Part shown: positions 34,101 to 46,900 of the stretch, in pieces
Layout of the letters: every line of letters starts with the position of its first letter
How positions within the stretch are numbered: position 1 is the stretch's first letter
NCBI GenBank assembly: GCA_009733775.1
Contig: WOGZ01000140.1
Span: 1-64,000 of the forward strand
Direction of reading: 5' to 3'
Source of the DNA: Alectoria sarmentosa
Lineage: Eukaryota > Ascomycota > Lecanoromycetes > Lecanorales > Parmeliaceae
Length of the DNA: 64,000 nucleotides
Position numbers and translations under genes: made by a program
The notes under the pieces: model-generated
Database searches by the model: none
What the model was told of the DNA's origin: nothing
What the model saw: the letters and a program-made list of their open reading frames with translations, nothing else

Positions 34101-36321
34101 AGCGCTGTTTTTTGGACCAGGTCCGGCCCAATACAAGCTGCTAGCTCTGCCGCGATCCCTTTGATTGACGATGAATCCGACGTCTCACTCTCGTCCCAGC
34201 CAACTAGGTTCTGTTCGACACGTCAGCAGCTTTCGCAGTGATAGAGCGCTCGAGTGCGATGCTATTTTTACCTCCAGTTTGACAAGGCGTTGCCCAAGCT
34301 TCAACTTCCACTGGCCCAAGTCGATCTTTTCTTCCACCTCCTCCAAGGACAAAGCACCAGGCGTGCCTGCGTGAAAACAATCCGTCGCTTCTTTGCCCTC
34401 GGAGTCCCGTTTTCGGTCCTGCCCAATGGCGTACTCGACGGCGAGCTTGAACTTGCTGGGTCCCATGTTCAATTCGTCTCCAAAATTCGAGGTAGTTGCC
34501 CGGTCCGACTGGAGGAAACCGGTGAGCGAGTTGGAGGAGGTTTTTAGTGCCCGCTCAATAGCCATAGACACCCATTTACGTGCTGAAAGACGTTGCATCA
34601 TGTCCGAGTCAAGAGGATCCCAGTTGTGTGATTGAGGGTCTGGTATGTATAGACGATAAGTAGAAACTCTACATGGCACCAGTGGAAGATTAACCGACCT
34701 AAGATGTACGTTGGGCGAAATGTTGCTTTGTAACGCATCTTGATACATGAGTGGATATAGTAGCCTAGCCGAAGAGTCAATCGATTGGGATGAGCTCGGA
34801 ACTCTTTAAAAAAATGGACCTACCCATGTAATAGTACTGGTAGTCACCTTCTAGCGCTAGAGAGATTTCTCGAAGTGCGGAAAGTTTGCCAAAGTTCCAG
34901 TCATTGACATCTTCGTGGTATCTGTCTTGATGTGAGCAAGACCGCAGCTCGCATGCTATGATTGGGCAAGCTACATGAGATAAACAGAGCTCACACAGTG
35001 GTGAAGGAGATCGAGTACACCTAGAGCAATCAACTTTCCATCTAGGCGGTAGCACTGGTGATAGGAGCCAATCCTCTTTTCTTTGCCATGATAAAGATGT
35101 GTACTCCGAGGTAAACCGGAGCACAGGAAACGCTTGAAACCACTTTTCGAAATATCAGAAGGACCTTCGCGATGGACGTTTTTCTGATAGTTTGCAAAGA
35201 GTGCGTATCTGTATAGTAGATCATCAGTACAGCATACGCAAACCGAATCAGGGGCAGTTCACACTTCTCCTCCGTGAAGTCGTCTGGCTCTAGATTATAA
35301 TTTCGGGGTCAGTATTGCTTATTTGAGAAAGTGTTTTGAGCTTTGGAAGATGTCTACGGAGTAGACACTCCTCACACATGCCTTCAATACTCAAAATTCG
35401 GTCCAATAGAGGAAACTTAGACTTCGAAAATACGTACCTAGGGTCACTTCGAATTTGTGGGCTGGCTCAATCAATGTTTTTGTCCGAGTGTCGATTGGGC
35501 GTCGCACACAGCGATACTCGGACTCATGAACAGCTTCATAGACATCGAATTTGTTTTTGCGACGCTTCTTCTCCCTGTAAAGGTGCGCGATGACATCAGG
35601 CGAGACTCAAGCTTACTTCATGGCACTTCGATCAGGGGCACTTACTCTCGGCTCTTTGGGCAGAATCTAGCAGCTTTGTGTGTATAGTCTTGTCCTAATA
35701 TGTACTTATTCCATCGATTGATCGCTTGACGCTGGTCTCTTCTCGAATTAAACGCTGTCGCATCCAAGCTAGAAGACTGATGAGTAACGCTCCCAGAAAG
35801 GACCGACTTCAAACATACCGGATAGTGTAATGTGGACAGCAAGAGTGCCGATTGTCAGGCTTGTAGTAATGTGTGCCAGATCTCGAGACGGACATCAAGC
35901 GTAAGCCAGCGACTTTCAAGAAGACCAAGGACGAAGCAGATGAGAGATAATACCGGCGCCAGCCTCGATCTACCAAGATCTGATAGACAGATGGCGTTAG
36001 AGAAGTGGATACGAGGCCCACAGAAGCGCCTGGAGAAGACTAAGGATCAGCCTGGATGTGAGGCTGGTAGGTATACAAAGACAATGAGAAAGGCTGGCCA
36101 GAAGCGGGCGTGGTACTGGAAGGCTGACGGGTGCGTTTTGGTTTTGAACGGCAATAGCCGCAACTACTTCGCTGATAGCCTTAATCGCAATCAGCATGCC
36201 ACTGCTGAAACACGATATTCATAACATTGAATATTATGCGCTTGTTGGGGAAAAGTAACATGAAAGTAAAGGACTTGGGGGAGGGGAGGAAAGATGAGCC
36301 AGCCAACGCTGCACGGGGCAT
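34088..36321 (-). CDS. ate1: Arginyl-tRNA-protein transferase ATE1
   Basis: ATE1 adds arginine from Arg-tRNA to protein N-termini, marking them for the N-degron pathway. The model has twelve exons: 36321-36315, 36179-36117, 36029-35954, 35881-35819, 35768-35646, 35574-35438, 35289-35265, 35208-34975, 34921-34824, 34764-34699, 34639-34272 and 34210-34088. Phases close at 460 aa. The N-terminal domain has SSCGYC and later SCCPHYTIR, the cysteines that bind an iron-sulfur cluster or metal, then RDQRQAINRWNKYILG. The catalytic half has KRIGSYHQCYRLDGKLIALG, VLDLLHHCVSSVYLIYHED, FGKLSALREI and YYIHSCIKMRYKA. The first exon (7 nt) is least certain: the frame upstream meets a TAA, and the ATG at 36197 is out of frame. 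The intron at 36180-36314 solves this with a CTGAT branch but an unusual AAG acceptor. Confidence 0.88.
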
Positions 36322-37713
36322 TTGATGGAGGTTGGGGGGGAATGGTATCGGGGGCAGCTCACCAGTGGGAGTGAGAAAGGAAAGAGAGTCTCCTTCCATG
36401 CTGGGAGCTGGGAGAGACTGCATGACAAGCTTGTTGACTGATTTTAACTCGGGCGGATAGTCTCAAAGAAATGTGGAATTGGAATGACCATTGTGATTGG
36501 AATAAAATAGCGGCCGAAATTTGATCACTCAGGTACTACCGAATTACTTAATGAGCTCCACGCCAGAGTCTTTTAACTCTTTCTTACTAGGCATGCATTG
36601 TAGTCCCTAGGTAGTGAATAGATGCAGATTGAGGTGCCTGGTTATGAATTCGACAAAACAAAAGCGCACGGGGCTCAGATGACATACTGTACAAACTCAT
36701 TTCTACTGGTGCCAACTTTTGAGCACGATGCACCTAACAATACTAGTTGGATGCTGGTAATCCAGTCGGAATATTGGACCTGCACGGAAGGATGCGCGTC
36801 CATGCATCGAGTTTCCATAGTGGCCGAGAAAGAGGGATGATACTCGTAGGTTTAAAGGCGAATCCTTTGTTCCTTTACAAGCTGCATGGTAGTGTGGGGA
36901 AGGGTCGATGTGAATCGGTCACACGAGTTGATAGGTGGCTTTTGGATTCATATCGATAGCTGGCAAAAGATTATACTTGAAAGGAGTGGACCAAATTGAC
37001 CTTCGCCCGCTTGCCTGCCCTGCACTACCGGTCTGCGCAGCTGTAACCACAACTAAGGCAGGATTCCAGGACAGCGTAAAAATAAAGAGGATCAAGGGTC
37101 GTGAAGAGGGAAGAGGAAAGAGGGAAGAGGGAAGAACGCTGATTTAACAACATTTCAAATGTGTACTAGACTACTGGTAGTATCTTCAAACTAAGGTATC
37201 AGATCAATGGATGTGGGGGGACGATGTCGGAGCAAAACGAGCAAAAAGAGCAAAAAGATGCAAAAATGACACTTTCCCAGGCGAGTGCCTATTTTTGATC
37301 GTCTCGTCTCCCCACCCACATTACTCCATTTCTTCCATCTTCCAGTCTGGAATCCATTTCTTCCTTCGTTAATAGTAAATAGCACTCCCACCAAACAATG
37401 CAGACGCCTTCTGACCAAAGAATAATACTCCACCCTCAAACCCGTCCCCCACGGGTTTGAAGGAACCCCGTCTCCAGGCTCCGAAACCACTGCCTTGACC
37501 TCCCCGCCTTCCTGCCGTCTTCATTCCCCTCCAGCGACCTCTTCACTTGCTCTACCCCCTACTTGATATACTCCCGTGCCCAGTGTCATCCTGTGTGTCT
37601 CGGAATACGGTCACTACTTTAGCACCGCACAGTCTTTCGCTTCAGCACCACAGATACTGCGCGAGAAAACATCTCCAAGACCAGTCATCAAAACCCACAG
37701 GCAGTCTCGCAGT
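36322..37713. other. Intergenic, no gene recognised
   Basis: About 1.4 kb. A purine-rich run (GGGAAGAGG repeats) lies at 37096-37135 and C-rich stretches at about 37440-37560. Short open frames (for example 36622-36840) show no family resemblance. The right end must hold the Nudix gene promoter. Confidence 0.6.
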
Positions 37714-38304
37714 ATGGCTCAGAAGCTTGCCTCTACTGCTCGCACTGGACGGGATAACCAACGTGAGTTCAACCTCGAACTTCCATTCCAGACCCTCTGC
37801 TTGCACATTTCCGAAGCAAGCACAAGATGTTCTCAAATTTCTGGCCAGCAGTTGGCTCACATTTGTCCCTTCACAGGATATGGCGCCCATGGCGAGCGAC
37901 TCGTTGCTGGTGTAGTCCCTCTTTCTAGCGACAAAAAAAAGGTTCTGCTCATTCAGTCCACTCGTCGAGGTGGCTGGGTACTCCCCAAAGGTGGCTGGGA
38001 GACCGATGAAGGAACTGCGGAAGAAGCGGCTTGCCGCGAGGCTTGGGAAGAAGCCGGCATTGAGTGTAAGATACAGCGCGATCTCGGCAAAATCCCCGAC
38101 AAACGTTCGCCAGAACAGCTTACGGCTCATGCACCGAAGGCGATCTTCCAATTTTACGAGGTCAGTGTTGAGAAAGAGGCAACGCAATGGCCGGAGAAGC
38201 ACAAGAGAGGGAGGCAGTGGATGTCATATCAAGAGGCCAAGGACGCATTGGCCTCAAGGCCGGAGCTGCTGGATGCTTTGAACAAGAGCTCGATCGTGCG
38301 GTAG
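37714..38304 (+). CDS. Diphosphoinositol polyphosphate phosphohydrolase (Nudix, Aps1/DDP1 type)
   Basis: This family removes the beta phosphate of inositol pyrophosphates and cleaves diadenosine polyphosphates. Two exons (37714-37762 and 37877-38304) around a 114-bp intron give 158 aa in phase. The Nudix box is complete: GGWETDEGTAEEAACREAWE followed by EAGI, matching Gx5Ex7REUxEExGU. It is preceded by LLIQSTRRGGWVLPKGG, the binding loop seen in the inositol-pyrophosphate branch. The end has FYEVSVEKEATQWPEKHKR, RQWMSYQEAKD and a short tail. The start MAQKLASTARTGRDNQR leads directly into YGAHGERLVAGVVPL, the usual family N-terminus. Confidence 0.92.
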   Translation: MAQKLASTARTGRDNQREFNLELPFQTLCLHISEASTRCSQISGQQLAHICPFTGYGAHGERLVAGVVPLSSDKKKVLLIQSTRRGGWVLPKGGWETDEGTAEEAACREAWEEAGIECKIQRDLGKIPDKRSPEQLTAHAPKAIFQFYEVSVEKEATQWPEKHKRGRQWMSYQEAKDALASRPELLDALNKSSIVR

Positions 38305-39177
38305 TCTTGGATAGATGTGGCCAGGATTGAGCCCACATACCAAGAAGAAGTTCTGTAACGGCAGCTTACTAGCTGATGCTTCAAACCAGCATGCTTGAGA
38401 CAGTAAGGCATCATCATATAGAATACGCGGCGTATCGAGGAGAGACCGTCTATCACAGGTGGAGTAGGTCCCTCTTCCATTTCCCTGCTGCGCATATGTT
38501 GCCACTGTGTCTCTGCCAACAGAGTATCAGGAAATGGCTGATACACTCGCCATTGCGCCCAATTCGCAGTCTTCTTGTGTGTGCACATATGAAGGAAATG
38601 GTCACAAACACTACGGGTGCCAGGACATTCTGTGAATGGATTTCCTGTCATGATTTGCCATAACGTTCCGGGGCAAGTCATGTCATGATTGGGCAAAGAA
38701 CGAGTAATGCTTGAAGTAACGTTTGTGCAACGTCGGAAATATGCTATAATATGCCTCCGCGACCAGGTATTTTTTCCAAGCTTGAATCTTCAGAGACCTT
38801 GTGTCACCCAAGTACATCTTTCTAGATTCTATCAAATCACATATTCCCTTGGTTCATAAGCGTCACTCAAAGCTTGGGAGGAGTGGGCTGCACGAGAGTA
38901 ACAACTCTTTTGACGGGAATGACGATAGCTACATCAAGACTCGAGAGGTCAGGCCGATTCACAATTTTGACCAAGTATTGCTGGAGCATACAGCTTGCAT
39001 GCTCTGAACCTTTCGGGTAGACACCTATGCCTTCCCTTTGTTGTGAACACATGCACTCTTCCCGTTTGGGCCGGCACTTTAACACAAAACATCACCTTGG
39101 ACAAAACATCCTCAAGACTGTGCAGATCTTCACAACAAACAATTTTCTGCGACAGAGCTACTCGTCACAGTCGCATA
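38305..39177. other. Intergenic, nothing recognised
   Basis: About 870 bp between the Nudix gene and the leucine-rich-repeat gene. No motif-bearing frame was seen on either strand. Confidence 0.6.
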
Positions 39178-41182
39178 ATGGGCAGACTAAATTACATCAA
39201 TGTGAGCAATAATCCAGCTTCAATATGAGCACGGTACTGATACCCATTGCCGTAGCGAAAGATCGAGGGGTTGAAGCTTGGAATTGTCATATCGAAAGAC
39301 CTGGTATTGCCCTTAGGACTCCACACTTGCAGATCTGTACAGCTGGTCCTACAAGGCTAATGCTCTTAGGTCAAACGCATTCCACCAAGTGCAGGGTCAA
39401 GGGCGGCTTTCAGAGACCCAGCTGTCGAGCTCGATGTCTCTGGAAGAAGCTTGACTGATGAAGGCTTTGCTGAAGTAGCGTCGGCGTTGGTAGAGTCACT
39501 CAGCTATGAAGGCGATCAAGGCAGGGTCGTGCGGCTGGAGGAGCTTTGCTTGACGAACAATCGGCTGAGCGCCACGTCACTCCAGGTTCTATCACCCATC
39601 ATCAGACTGGCAAGCAATGACCTAAGAGACTTGGACCTTTCTGAAAACAATATCACCATCAACACAGAAGCCGAGGCAGCAATTTGGGAGGATTTCTTAA
39701 CGTCTTTCAAGCACTGCTGCCTTCTTCGAAAGATCGATCTTAGCCGCAACGCCTTGGGACCTAGGGCTTTCGAGGTGATGACAAGAGTCTATGCAAAGCA
39801 AGAGGCCGTAGATCTGGTGCTCCCTACTGACTTTGAACAAGTTCAGAGTAACGAAAGAAGGACGTCTACGGATATTGATGGTCTTGGGCGAGTAATGAGA
39901 AAAACGAGTGTTGTCTCGAATCCAGACGATGGGGGTAGTGACGGGGACCATGATCTAAAGTCTGAAAACAAGGGTTCAAGACATGGTTTGCCAGCCATCT
40001 CATACTTGGTAGAGCTGGTTGACTCTCTGTTCAGGTTCGAAGTCCCCCGAAAAAGCCGATTTTCCTCCTTCCCAACCAGAATTGCCATGCTTGTACAGTA
40101 CCACTCGGGGACTCAGATCTATACCGTATATTGTTCTTGCTGACAGCGACATGACCGAAGCTGCTGCATTGCACCTTTCCTACATACTTGAATTTCACCA
40201 TGTCCCCGAAAGACTCCTGACTCGAGTGCCTCACGTAAAGGCTGGTGCTCCCGCCCAACAGTTGCTAGCTTACGATGAGTCACAATGTCGAGGCATCATA
40301 TATCTTCCAAATCTACTGCTTGGTAGTGCAGGTCGCAAAGTACTACAGCTGGCGGAAGTAATGCGGGATGGCTATCTGGACTACGCAGCGGATGATTTTC
40401 CTGGACCCTCCAAGACTCTAGTCAAGTCTACCAATCTGTTGAACTCTGGCGCTCGCTTTGGACTGGTGGCTAGTCCATATGACAGACGACGCCGAAACAC
40501 TGCCTCAACAGGGCATTCTGACCAAGCAGGACAGGATGATATAATTGGAAGCGAGCTTGATAGAGCGAGAAGTAGGATACAAGGAACCATACTGCAACAT
40601 GCTGGACCGCGAAGCAACGATCTCTGGCGAGCAGCGTTTGAAATGCTCTCTCTTGGCCGAGAAATACGACCACAGACGAGATACGAACCACCGCTTCGAC
40701 CGGCATCGAAAACCAAGGCGCCAATCATCAGGACACTTATTGTCCCTGGAATTACTGCTAAGACACTCAGACCAATATCGCCTTTGACGTTACAACGGGA
40801 TCCTAATCAGCCAATTTCACCCTGGACTACACAATTCCCCAAGAAGAGCGGCTCTGTCCCTTCTACGCCAACTGTCGTCCCGCCAACTCCACTGACCCCC
40901 AATATTCCGGTTGTTTCCGCCCCGTTGCCTAGGGAGACAGCAAAATATCGCACAAAACTTCCCTGCGGGCTTCCGGCGGATGTTTGGAGGCGGATTCTTG
41001 GGCTGGCTACGGGAGCTGAGGGTATCATGAGTGAATCCCAGCAGCGATCTGTACTACAATGGGCGATGGATAGAAAGACACTGAGGCAGGAGAGTGAGTC
41101 ACTAGGGCTTAGAGCGAGTGCTCAATGCTGGAAGATTCTTGAAGCGACAGGATGTTTGGCGTATGAAATGGACAGACCTTGA
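39178..41182 (+). CDS. Leucine-rich-repeat protein, conserved fungal type
   Basis: Function is unknown. Four exons (39178-39201, 39256-39303, 39370-39934, 40035-41182) give 594 aa with closed phases; the first two are very short, but both of their introns are phase 0 with clean ends. The N-terminal half has RI-like leucine-rich repeats: VELDVSGRSLTDEGFAEVAS, RLEELCLTNNRLSATSL, LRDLDLSENNITI and LRKIDLSRNALGPRAFEVM. A late strand (IPYIVLADSDMTEAAALHLS) continues the pattern. The middle is polar and disordered, then a Pro/Thr-rich linker (SVPSTPTVVPPTPLTPNIP). The C-terminus is a compact helical part (LPADVWRRILGLATGAEG, QQRSVLQWAMDRKTL). LPADVWRRIL resembles an F-box core but is too short to call. 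Confidence 0.75.
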
Positions 41183-41659
41183 GAAAGCAAAGAGTGCTGT
41201 CAAAGACATGGATAGTTTAGAAGCCAACATTCTTTGTTGCTGGATGGAAAAGTACAGCTAGGTCTTCCCAAAAGCTTTCAACAGCTCTCTCGCTTCCGTG
41301 AAGTAATCTCTGAACTGAAGATTTGCATCATCAAACATGGAGAAGTACCTAGCTTTAGGGCTTCTCCGCCTAGGGCATTGCCGTAGGGCTGAGACCTTTC
41401 TGCGCTGTTGTGGAAAGGTCACGATCGAATACATTAAGATTAAGCAGTCCACGACATCACACTCCTTTGATACAGGTCAGATTTTGCTTCGCACTCTGAG
41501 ATCAAGCCTGAAAGAAAGTCCCGCCCTGCCTATTTAGTCGTTATCTAAGAAGAGTGGGAACAGACTCAAAGCTGGATCGACAGGACCGCCGACAAAGCTG
41601 CTACGGTCTCAAAATTTGCAGGGGAGGAGCAGCAGCAGACCGCAAGGAAGACATCTCAT

Positions 41660-43358
41660 ATGGGCCTGGGGGCGATGCCCCGGCGCCAGTACGAGGCCAC
41701 ATGGCTCGGCTTGCCCATGAAGCAGGTGTCTTTAGTCACGGTAAGCAAAAAGCAACCAGACAAAGAATCTAGGGATATACTAACAGCGGTTTAAAGCTCA
41801 CCGTCCAGAACTCTGCACTTATCTTAGTATGTCATTCGCAGTTGATTTCTGGCAGTTCCTGTTCTTACAGTAATTTCTATTAGCTTCTGCATTACTCCCG
41901 CATCATGCCACTGATAGCCGGCCAAAGATATCTTACATCAACAGCAGTGTTCATGAATGAAGTTATCAAGCTCACTGTATGCCTCACCTTTGCCCTCTAC
42001 GATATATCACGAACCATTTCGCCTTCCATGCCTGCCACTAGCCTTTTCAGCGGTGTAACAAGCGCCGCTTTCACGGGAGACAGTTGGAAGCTGGCAATTC
42101 CTGCTAGCCTTTACGTCCTACAAAATTCTCTGCAGTACATAGCCATTTCAAACCTGGACTCTGCAACTTTCCAGGTCACATACCAATTCAAGATCCTCCC
42201 GACTGCGATATTCAGTGTCTTATTGCTGAAGCGAACTCTGTTCCCACGGCAATGGTTGGCTCTGGCACTTCTGATGGTGGGCGTTGCCATCGTGCAGATA
42301 CCTGCAAGCGATCCTGCGTTGGCACCGTTCGAGGCTCCACGATCCAGATTCTATCTTCCCAGGTCTTTGGATAGTTGGAAGCGCATTGGAGGCTCGGCGG
42401 CAGCCCCTTTGCACAAACGATCCGCAACTTATGAGGGCATACAAGAAGACGAAGGGCTGATCAATCCACAAATGAATGCGATACTTGGACTAGCGGCTGC
42501 AATCTCAGGCTGCGTTGTCTCTGCTGTACGTCTTTTCGGACTCCATTTTTCGTCTTTTAAACCAAATATCGAGTCTTGAGACATGTCTTGGGAGCTTTTA
42601 CTCTTTAGACGTGTTTCAAGGCTCATCATACCCCCTTAAACAAGCAAGACTGACTCCGAAATCATAATCTAGGGGGCTTCTGTATACTTTGAGAAGATCC
42701 TGAAAGACTCAAACACGCCAGCTTCTTTATGGATTCGGAATGTGCAATTGGCCTTTTACTCGCTATTCCCAGCTCTATTCATTGGAGTGATGTTCGTTGA
42801 CGGAGAGGAGATCGCCCACCATGGCTTTTTCGTTGGTTACAACTGGTTCGTATGGCTCACTATAGCCTTTCAATCAATGGGAGGCATCTTGGTCTCGCTT
42901 TGTGTCAAGTACGCGGACAACATCGCCAAGAGCTTTGCAATGAGCATCAGCATCTTGATCAGCTTGTGCGCCAGCATTTGGTTCTTTGAATTCGCTGTCA
43001 CTATAAATGTAAGCTTTCATCCATCATCAAGCATCAGTGGGTGGTACTCTACAGACCCCAACTGACCTCCGGTACACAGTTCCTCATTGGCACCTCGATT
43101 GTCATATTTGCAACCTATTTGTATAATAGCGTCCACGAGCGAGCGCCACCACCACCACCGATACAAATACACAGCTACGAGAAGACGACCATCGACGAGC
43201 AAAAGTCCAGAGAAAATGAGCCACCGCTGAGGCTGCCAACAACTCCATTGAAAAGCAGCGAGGGGCTGTCTTCGTCACGGCCGGGTTCCCCAAAGGGTCA
43301 CCATTCGAGAGTTGGATCTGCAAGAGCGTATTTCGGTGGCAAAGATCGGGATGAATAG
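41660..43358 (+). CDS. UDP-sugar transporter of the Golgi (SLC35A type, UDP-galactose transporter-like)
   Basis: These carriers exchange cytosolic UDP-sugar for UMP in the Golgi membrane. Five exons (41660-41740, 41797-41826, 41884-42525, 42673-43008, 43080-43358) give 455 aa, all in phase. The order is the first helix (VSLVTLTVQNSALILLLHYS), the loop RYLTSTAVFMNEVIKL, then LYVLQNSLQYIAISNLDSAT and FQVTYQFKILPTAIFSVLLL, the family signature. A polar loop follows, then GASVYFEKILKDS, SLWIRNVQLAFYSLFPAL and GGILVSLCVKYADNIAKSFA. The last helix is FLIGTSIVIFATYLYN. The tail is cytosolic, Pro/Ser-rich (RAPPPPPIQIHS, SSSRPGSPKG). UDP-galactose versus UDP-GlcNAc cannot be decided by eye. The frame remains open upstream of the chosen ATG. 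Confidence 0.9.
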
Positions 43359-43923
43359 GTGAAGTGCTTCGAATTGTACATTATCATCACCGGGCGTTTC
43401 TGGAAGTACCCATTTTGTGGCGGAAGGCTTTCTGAGGTCGCATTGCGAGGCTGCATGATTGAATGACTGCATGTTCAGTGTCGTGTTCGTGTCTATATCT
43501 GTGTTGGTGGGTGGGTGTGTCCTGACTCCGAGCAATTGAGTCATAGTCTCCACTGTTGCTCATACCTCGTTGTTCCTCTGTGGCCACTATCAGCGGGCGA
43601 GGTTTTGGTCTGCAAAAAGAGGTAGCGGCGTTCAAAGCATTCCCAAAACACTTGGGTGCTGCTCTTGGAAACCCTGCTTTTGGAAAACATCATTATTCCT
43701 CACAAGATTGTTGAGTGTTCCCTATGAAATGATTTCAATGTACTACTTACACTGCTCTGAATAGGTAAAATTACGCTAGTCATTACCGTACAAAGAGTAG
43801 AGTACGTCCACGCCATCTCTTGGCAATCTCTTCCTCTCCACCAAAAAATAGGGTGCAAACGAAGACCATTTTCTCTTGCCAATTGAAGAATCTTACTCGT
43901 CTCAATTGCTAATTGCACATAGC

Positions 43924-46900
43924 ATGGAGGGCCATCAAATAGATATAAAAGCTCTTCTGGAAGACGTCAGTGGCAACTACGCAGATCCTGAAGTAGAGCA
44001 GCCACCGCAGCGTCCTCTACCATTTTCAAGACCTATCCCAAATTCTTACAAATCTCAAGCAGACGGTTCCATGGTGCCAAGGGATTCTTTAGCCCCGATC
44101 TACAAACAGCAGCCGCTCTACGAAGCCCAGGCTTCGAGACCTTCAGATGCCCACTCTTACAGCACTTACAACAACACTGGTCTTGATGCTTATGGTAGCT
44201 GCTCGAGCCTGGTAGTGAAAGGAAGACCTGCTAATTGCTGCCCAGATCGAGCTCTTCTAGCCGAGCCTCGACCTCGTTCGCAATGGCAGCCGAACCGTAG
44301 TAGGAGAATGGTACCAGCTGGACGTATCTCGTTACCTGGCCACACAGCACCGCATTCGCCTGAGGATGAATTCCAGCAACCAGAGGCTCAAAAACAGCGA
44401 CGTGGTAGGTGGCGCCGAGTTCTGCCGATGTTTCATTGCTGACAATCACTAGCTGCGCCTGAGCCCTCTCCACACAAAATTCAGTCACAATGTGGTCAGC
44501 CTCGTGCTCTACCCCTTAGCACTCTATGTCTTACAATTACCGCAGCTCGATATGCACATACTACACCTGCTCGGACTCATGCGAGCTCATCTGCCTCCGC
44601 TGCACTTCCATCAAGTCCATCTTTCGTATCATCCCAGCGGCGGATCCACCACGAAGGTCAACGTGATGATCCTCATGCTACCATCGCTTCTTCCTGGGGT
44701 CGTCGACCAGTTGCGTCATCTTTGAGGGATCCCGAGGAGGGGACTGTCCACGAATATCACGTTTCTGGCATCGGCCAAGACAACAGTTTTTCTGCAGTGC
44801 GTTCACCTACCCCGTATCAACGCCGGTCCCACCCTCAAATCAGACTTGGTCATACCCAGCCAATGGTTCAAGGTATCCCACTTGTCTCTTTGAATGAACT
44901 GCCGGATCGTCTTCGTTCTGTGTTCCGTTATCCACTCTTCAATGCCATTCAATCTAAGTGTTTCCCTACTGCCTACAAGTCCAATGACAACCTCGTCGTC
45001 TCTGCACCAACCGGAGGTGGGAAGACGGCTATATTGGAGATGGCTATCTGCCGCCTAATCCACGGCTTCAACACCGATCAATACAAGGTTGTGTACATGG
45101 CGCCTACGAAGTCACTATGTTCCGAGAGACAAAGGGATTGGCAGGCAAAATTCGTTACGTTGAATTTGCAGTGTGCTGAGTTGACAGGTGATACGGATCA
45201 GGGCCAGCTGCGAAATGTGCAGAGCGCGAGCATTGTCATCACGACTCCGGAGAAATGGGATAGCATGACAAGAAAATGGAAAGACCAGGCAAGGCTAATG
45301 CAAATGGTCAAGCTCTTTCTCATCGATGAGGTTCACATACTCAAAGACTCCAGAGGTGCTACCTTGGAGGCCGTGGTTTCTCGGATGAAGTCTGTGGGTT
45401 CTAACGTTCGCTTCGTAGCTTTGAGCGCTACAGTTCCTAATTCTGAAGACATTGCAACATGGCTTGGTAAAAATCATACATCGCAGCATTTACCTGCGAT
45501 ACGCGAGAAATTTGGCGAGGAGTTCAGACCTGTCATACTACAGAAACACGTCGTGGGAATATCCTACAGAGGCAACGACTTCGGCTTCGAGAGCGCGTGC
45601 GATCCAAAATTACCCGGCATCATCGCAAAACATACCCATAAGAAACCGATCATGGTCTTTTGCATCACTAGGAAATCTGCTGTGAACACTGCGAAGCTGC
45701 TCGCTAATGTGTGGGCCAGCAAGAGTTGCCGAGACCGCCACTGGGAGGGCCCTACGCAAAAGCTCATAGTGCAGGACCCCGAGCTGAAAAGTACTCTGAA
45801 CTCTGGTGTTGCATACCATCATGCGGGCCTCGAGGGTCCTGACAGGCACGCAGTCGAGAAAGGATTCCTCGAGGGACAGATAAACGTCATCTGCTGTACA
45901 TCCACGTTGGCAGTAGGTGTAAACTTGCCTTGCCACATGGTCATCATTAAGAACACAGTGAGCTACCAGGATGACGGTATCAAGGAGTATGCGGATCTGG
46001 AGATTATGCAAATGCTTGGACGTGCGGGGCGCCCTCAGTTCGACTCCACTGCTGTCGCTGTGATTATCACAAAGCAGGAGAAGGTAGAAAAGTACGAAAG
46101 GCTCGTTTCGGGCAAGGAACTGTTGGAAAGTTGTCTGCACCTCAATCTGGTTGATCATTTGAATGCAGAGATAGGACTTGGCACTATCTATAATCTCTAT
46201 ACTGCGAAGAGATGGCTTGCTGGAACTTTCCTATATGTTCGTTTGGGGCTGAACCCGGAGCACTATAAGCTTGACGGTGACGCGGTGGCACAAAACCTCG
46301 ACGACAGGATCGAGCGTATATGCAGGAGAGATCTTGAGCTTCTGGAAGACACCGAGTTGGTCACTTCTGGTGACAGACTCAAAGCTACGGAGTTTGGGGA
46401 CGCGATGGCCCGATACTACGTCAAATTCGAGACCATGCGGGTGATTATGCGTCTCCAGCCTCGTTCCAAGATATCGGACATTGTAAGCTCTATCAGCAGT
46501 CCTGACCCAGCGGTGCTGACGTATTCAGCTCTCCGCCATTGTTCAAGCAGATGAGTTCCGTGAAATACGTCTTCGAGCTAATGAGAAGAAGGTATGTAAA
46601 GAGATCAACCGCGCCAACGGCGTCAAGTTCCCAATCAAAGTTGATCTTGCCATGCACGCGCACAAGAGGAGTCTCATAATCCAATCTGAACTCGGCGGAG
46701 TGGATTTTCCAGCGGACGAGCAATATGCCAAGCATAAGAGGCAATTCACTCAAGACAAGGCGAATTTGTTCTCGGCCAGTCATCGATTGATACGTTGTTT
46801 GATTGATTGCCAGATACACCTCCAGGATGCAGTTACTGTACGACACGCTTTGGAGCTCGCAACTAGCTTTGGTGCTAGAGTCTGGGACAATTCACCCTAT

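Noticed and set aside
36181..36423. 80-codon frame upstream of ATE1, in the same frame as SSCGYC
   Set aside because: It ends in TAA right before the conserved part and shows no ATE1 similarity; only its inner ATG at 36321 was used for the tentative first exon.
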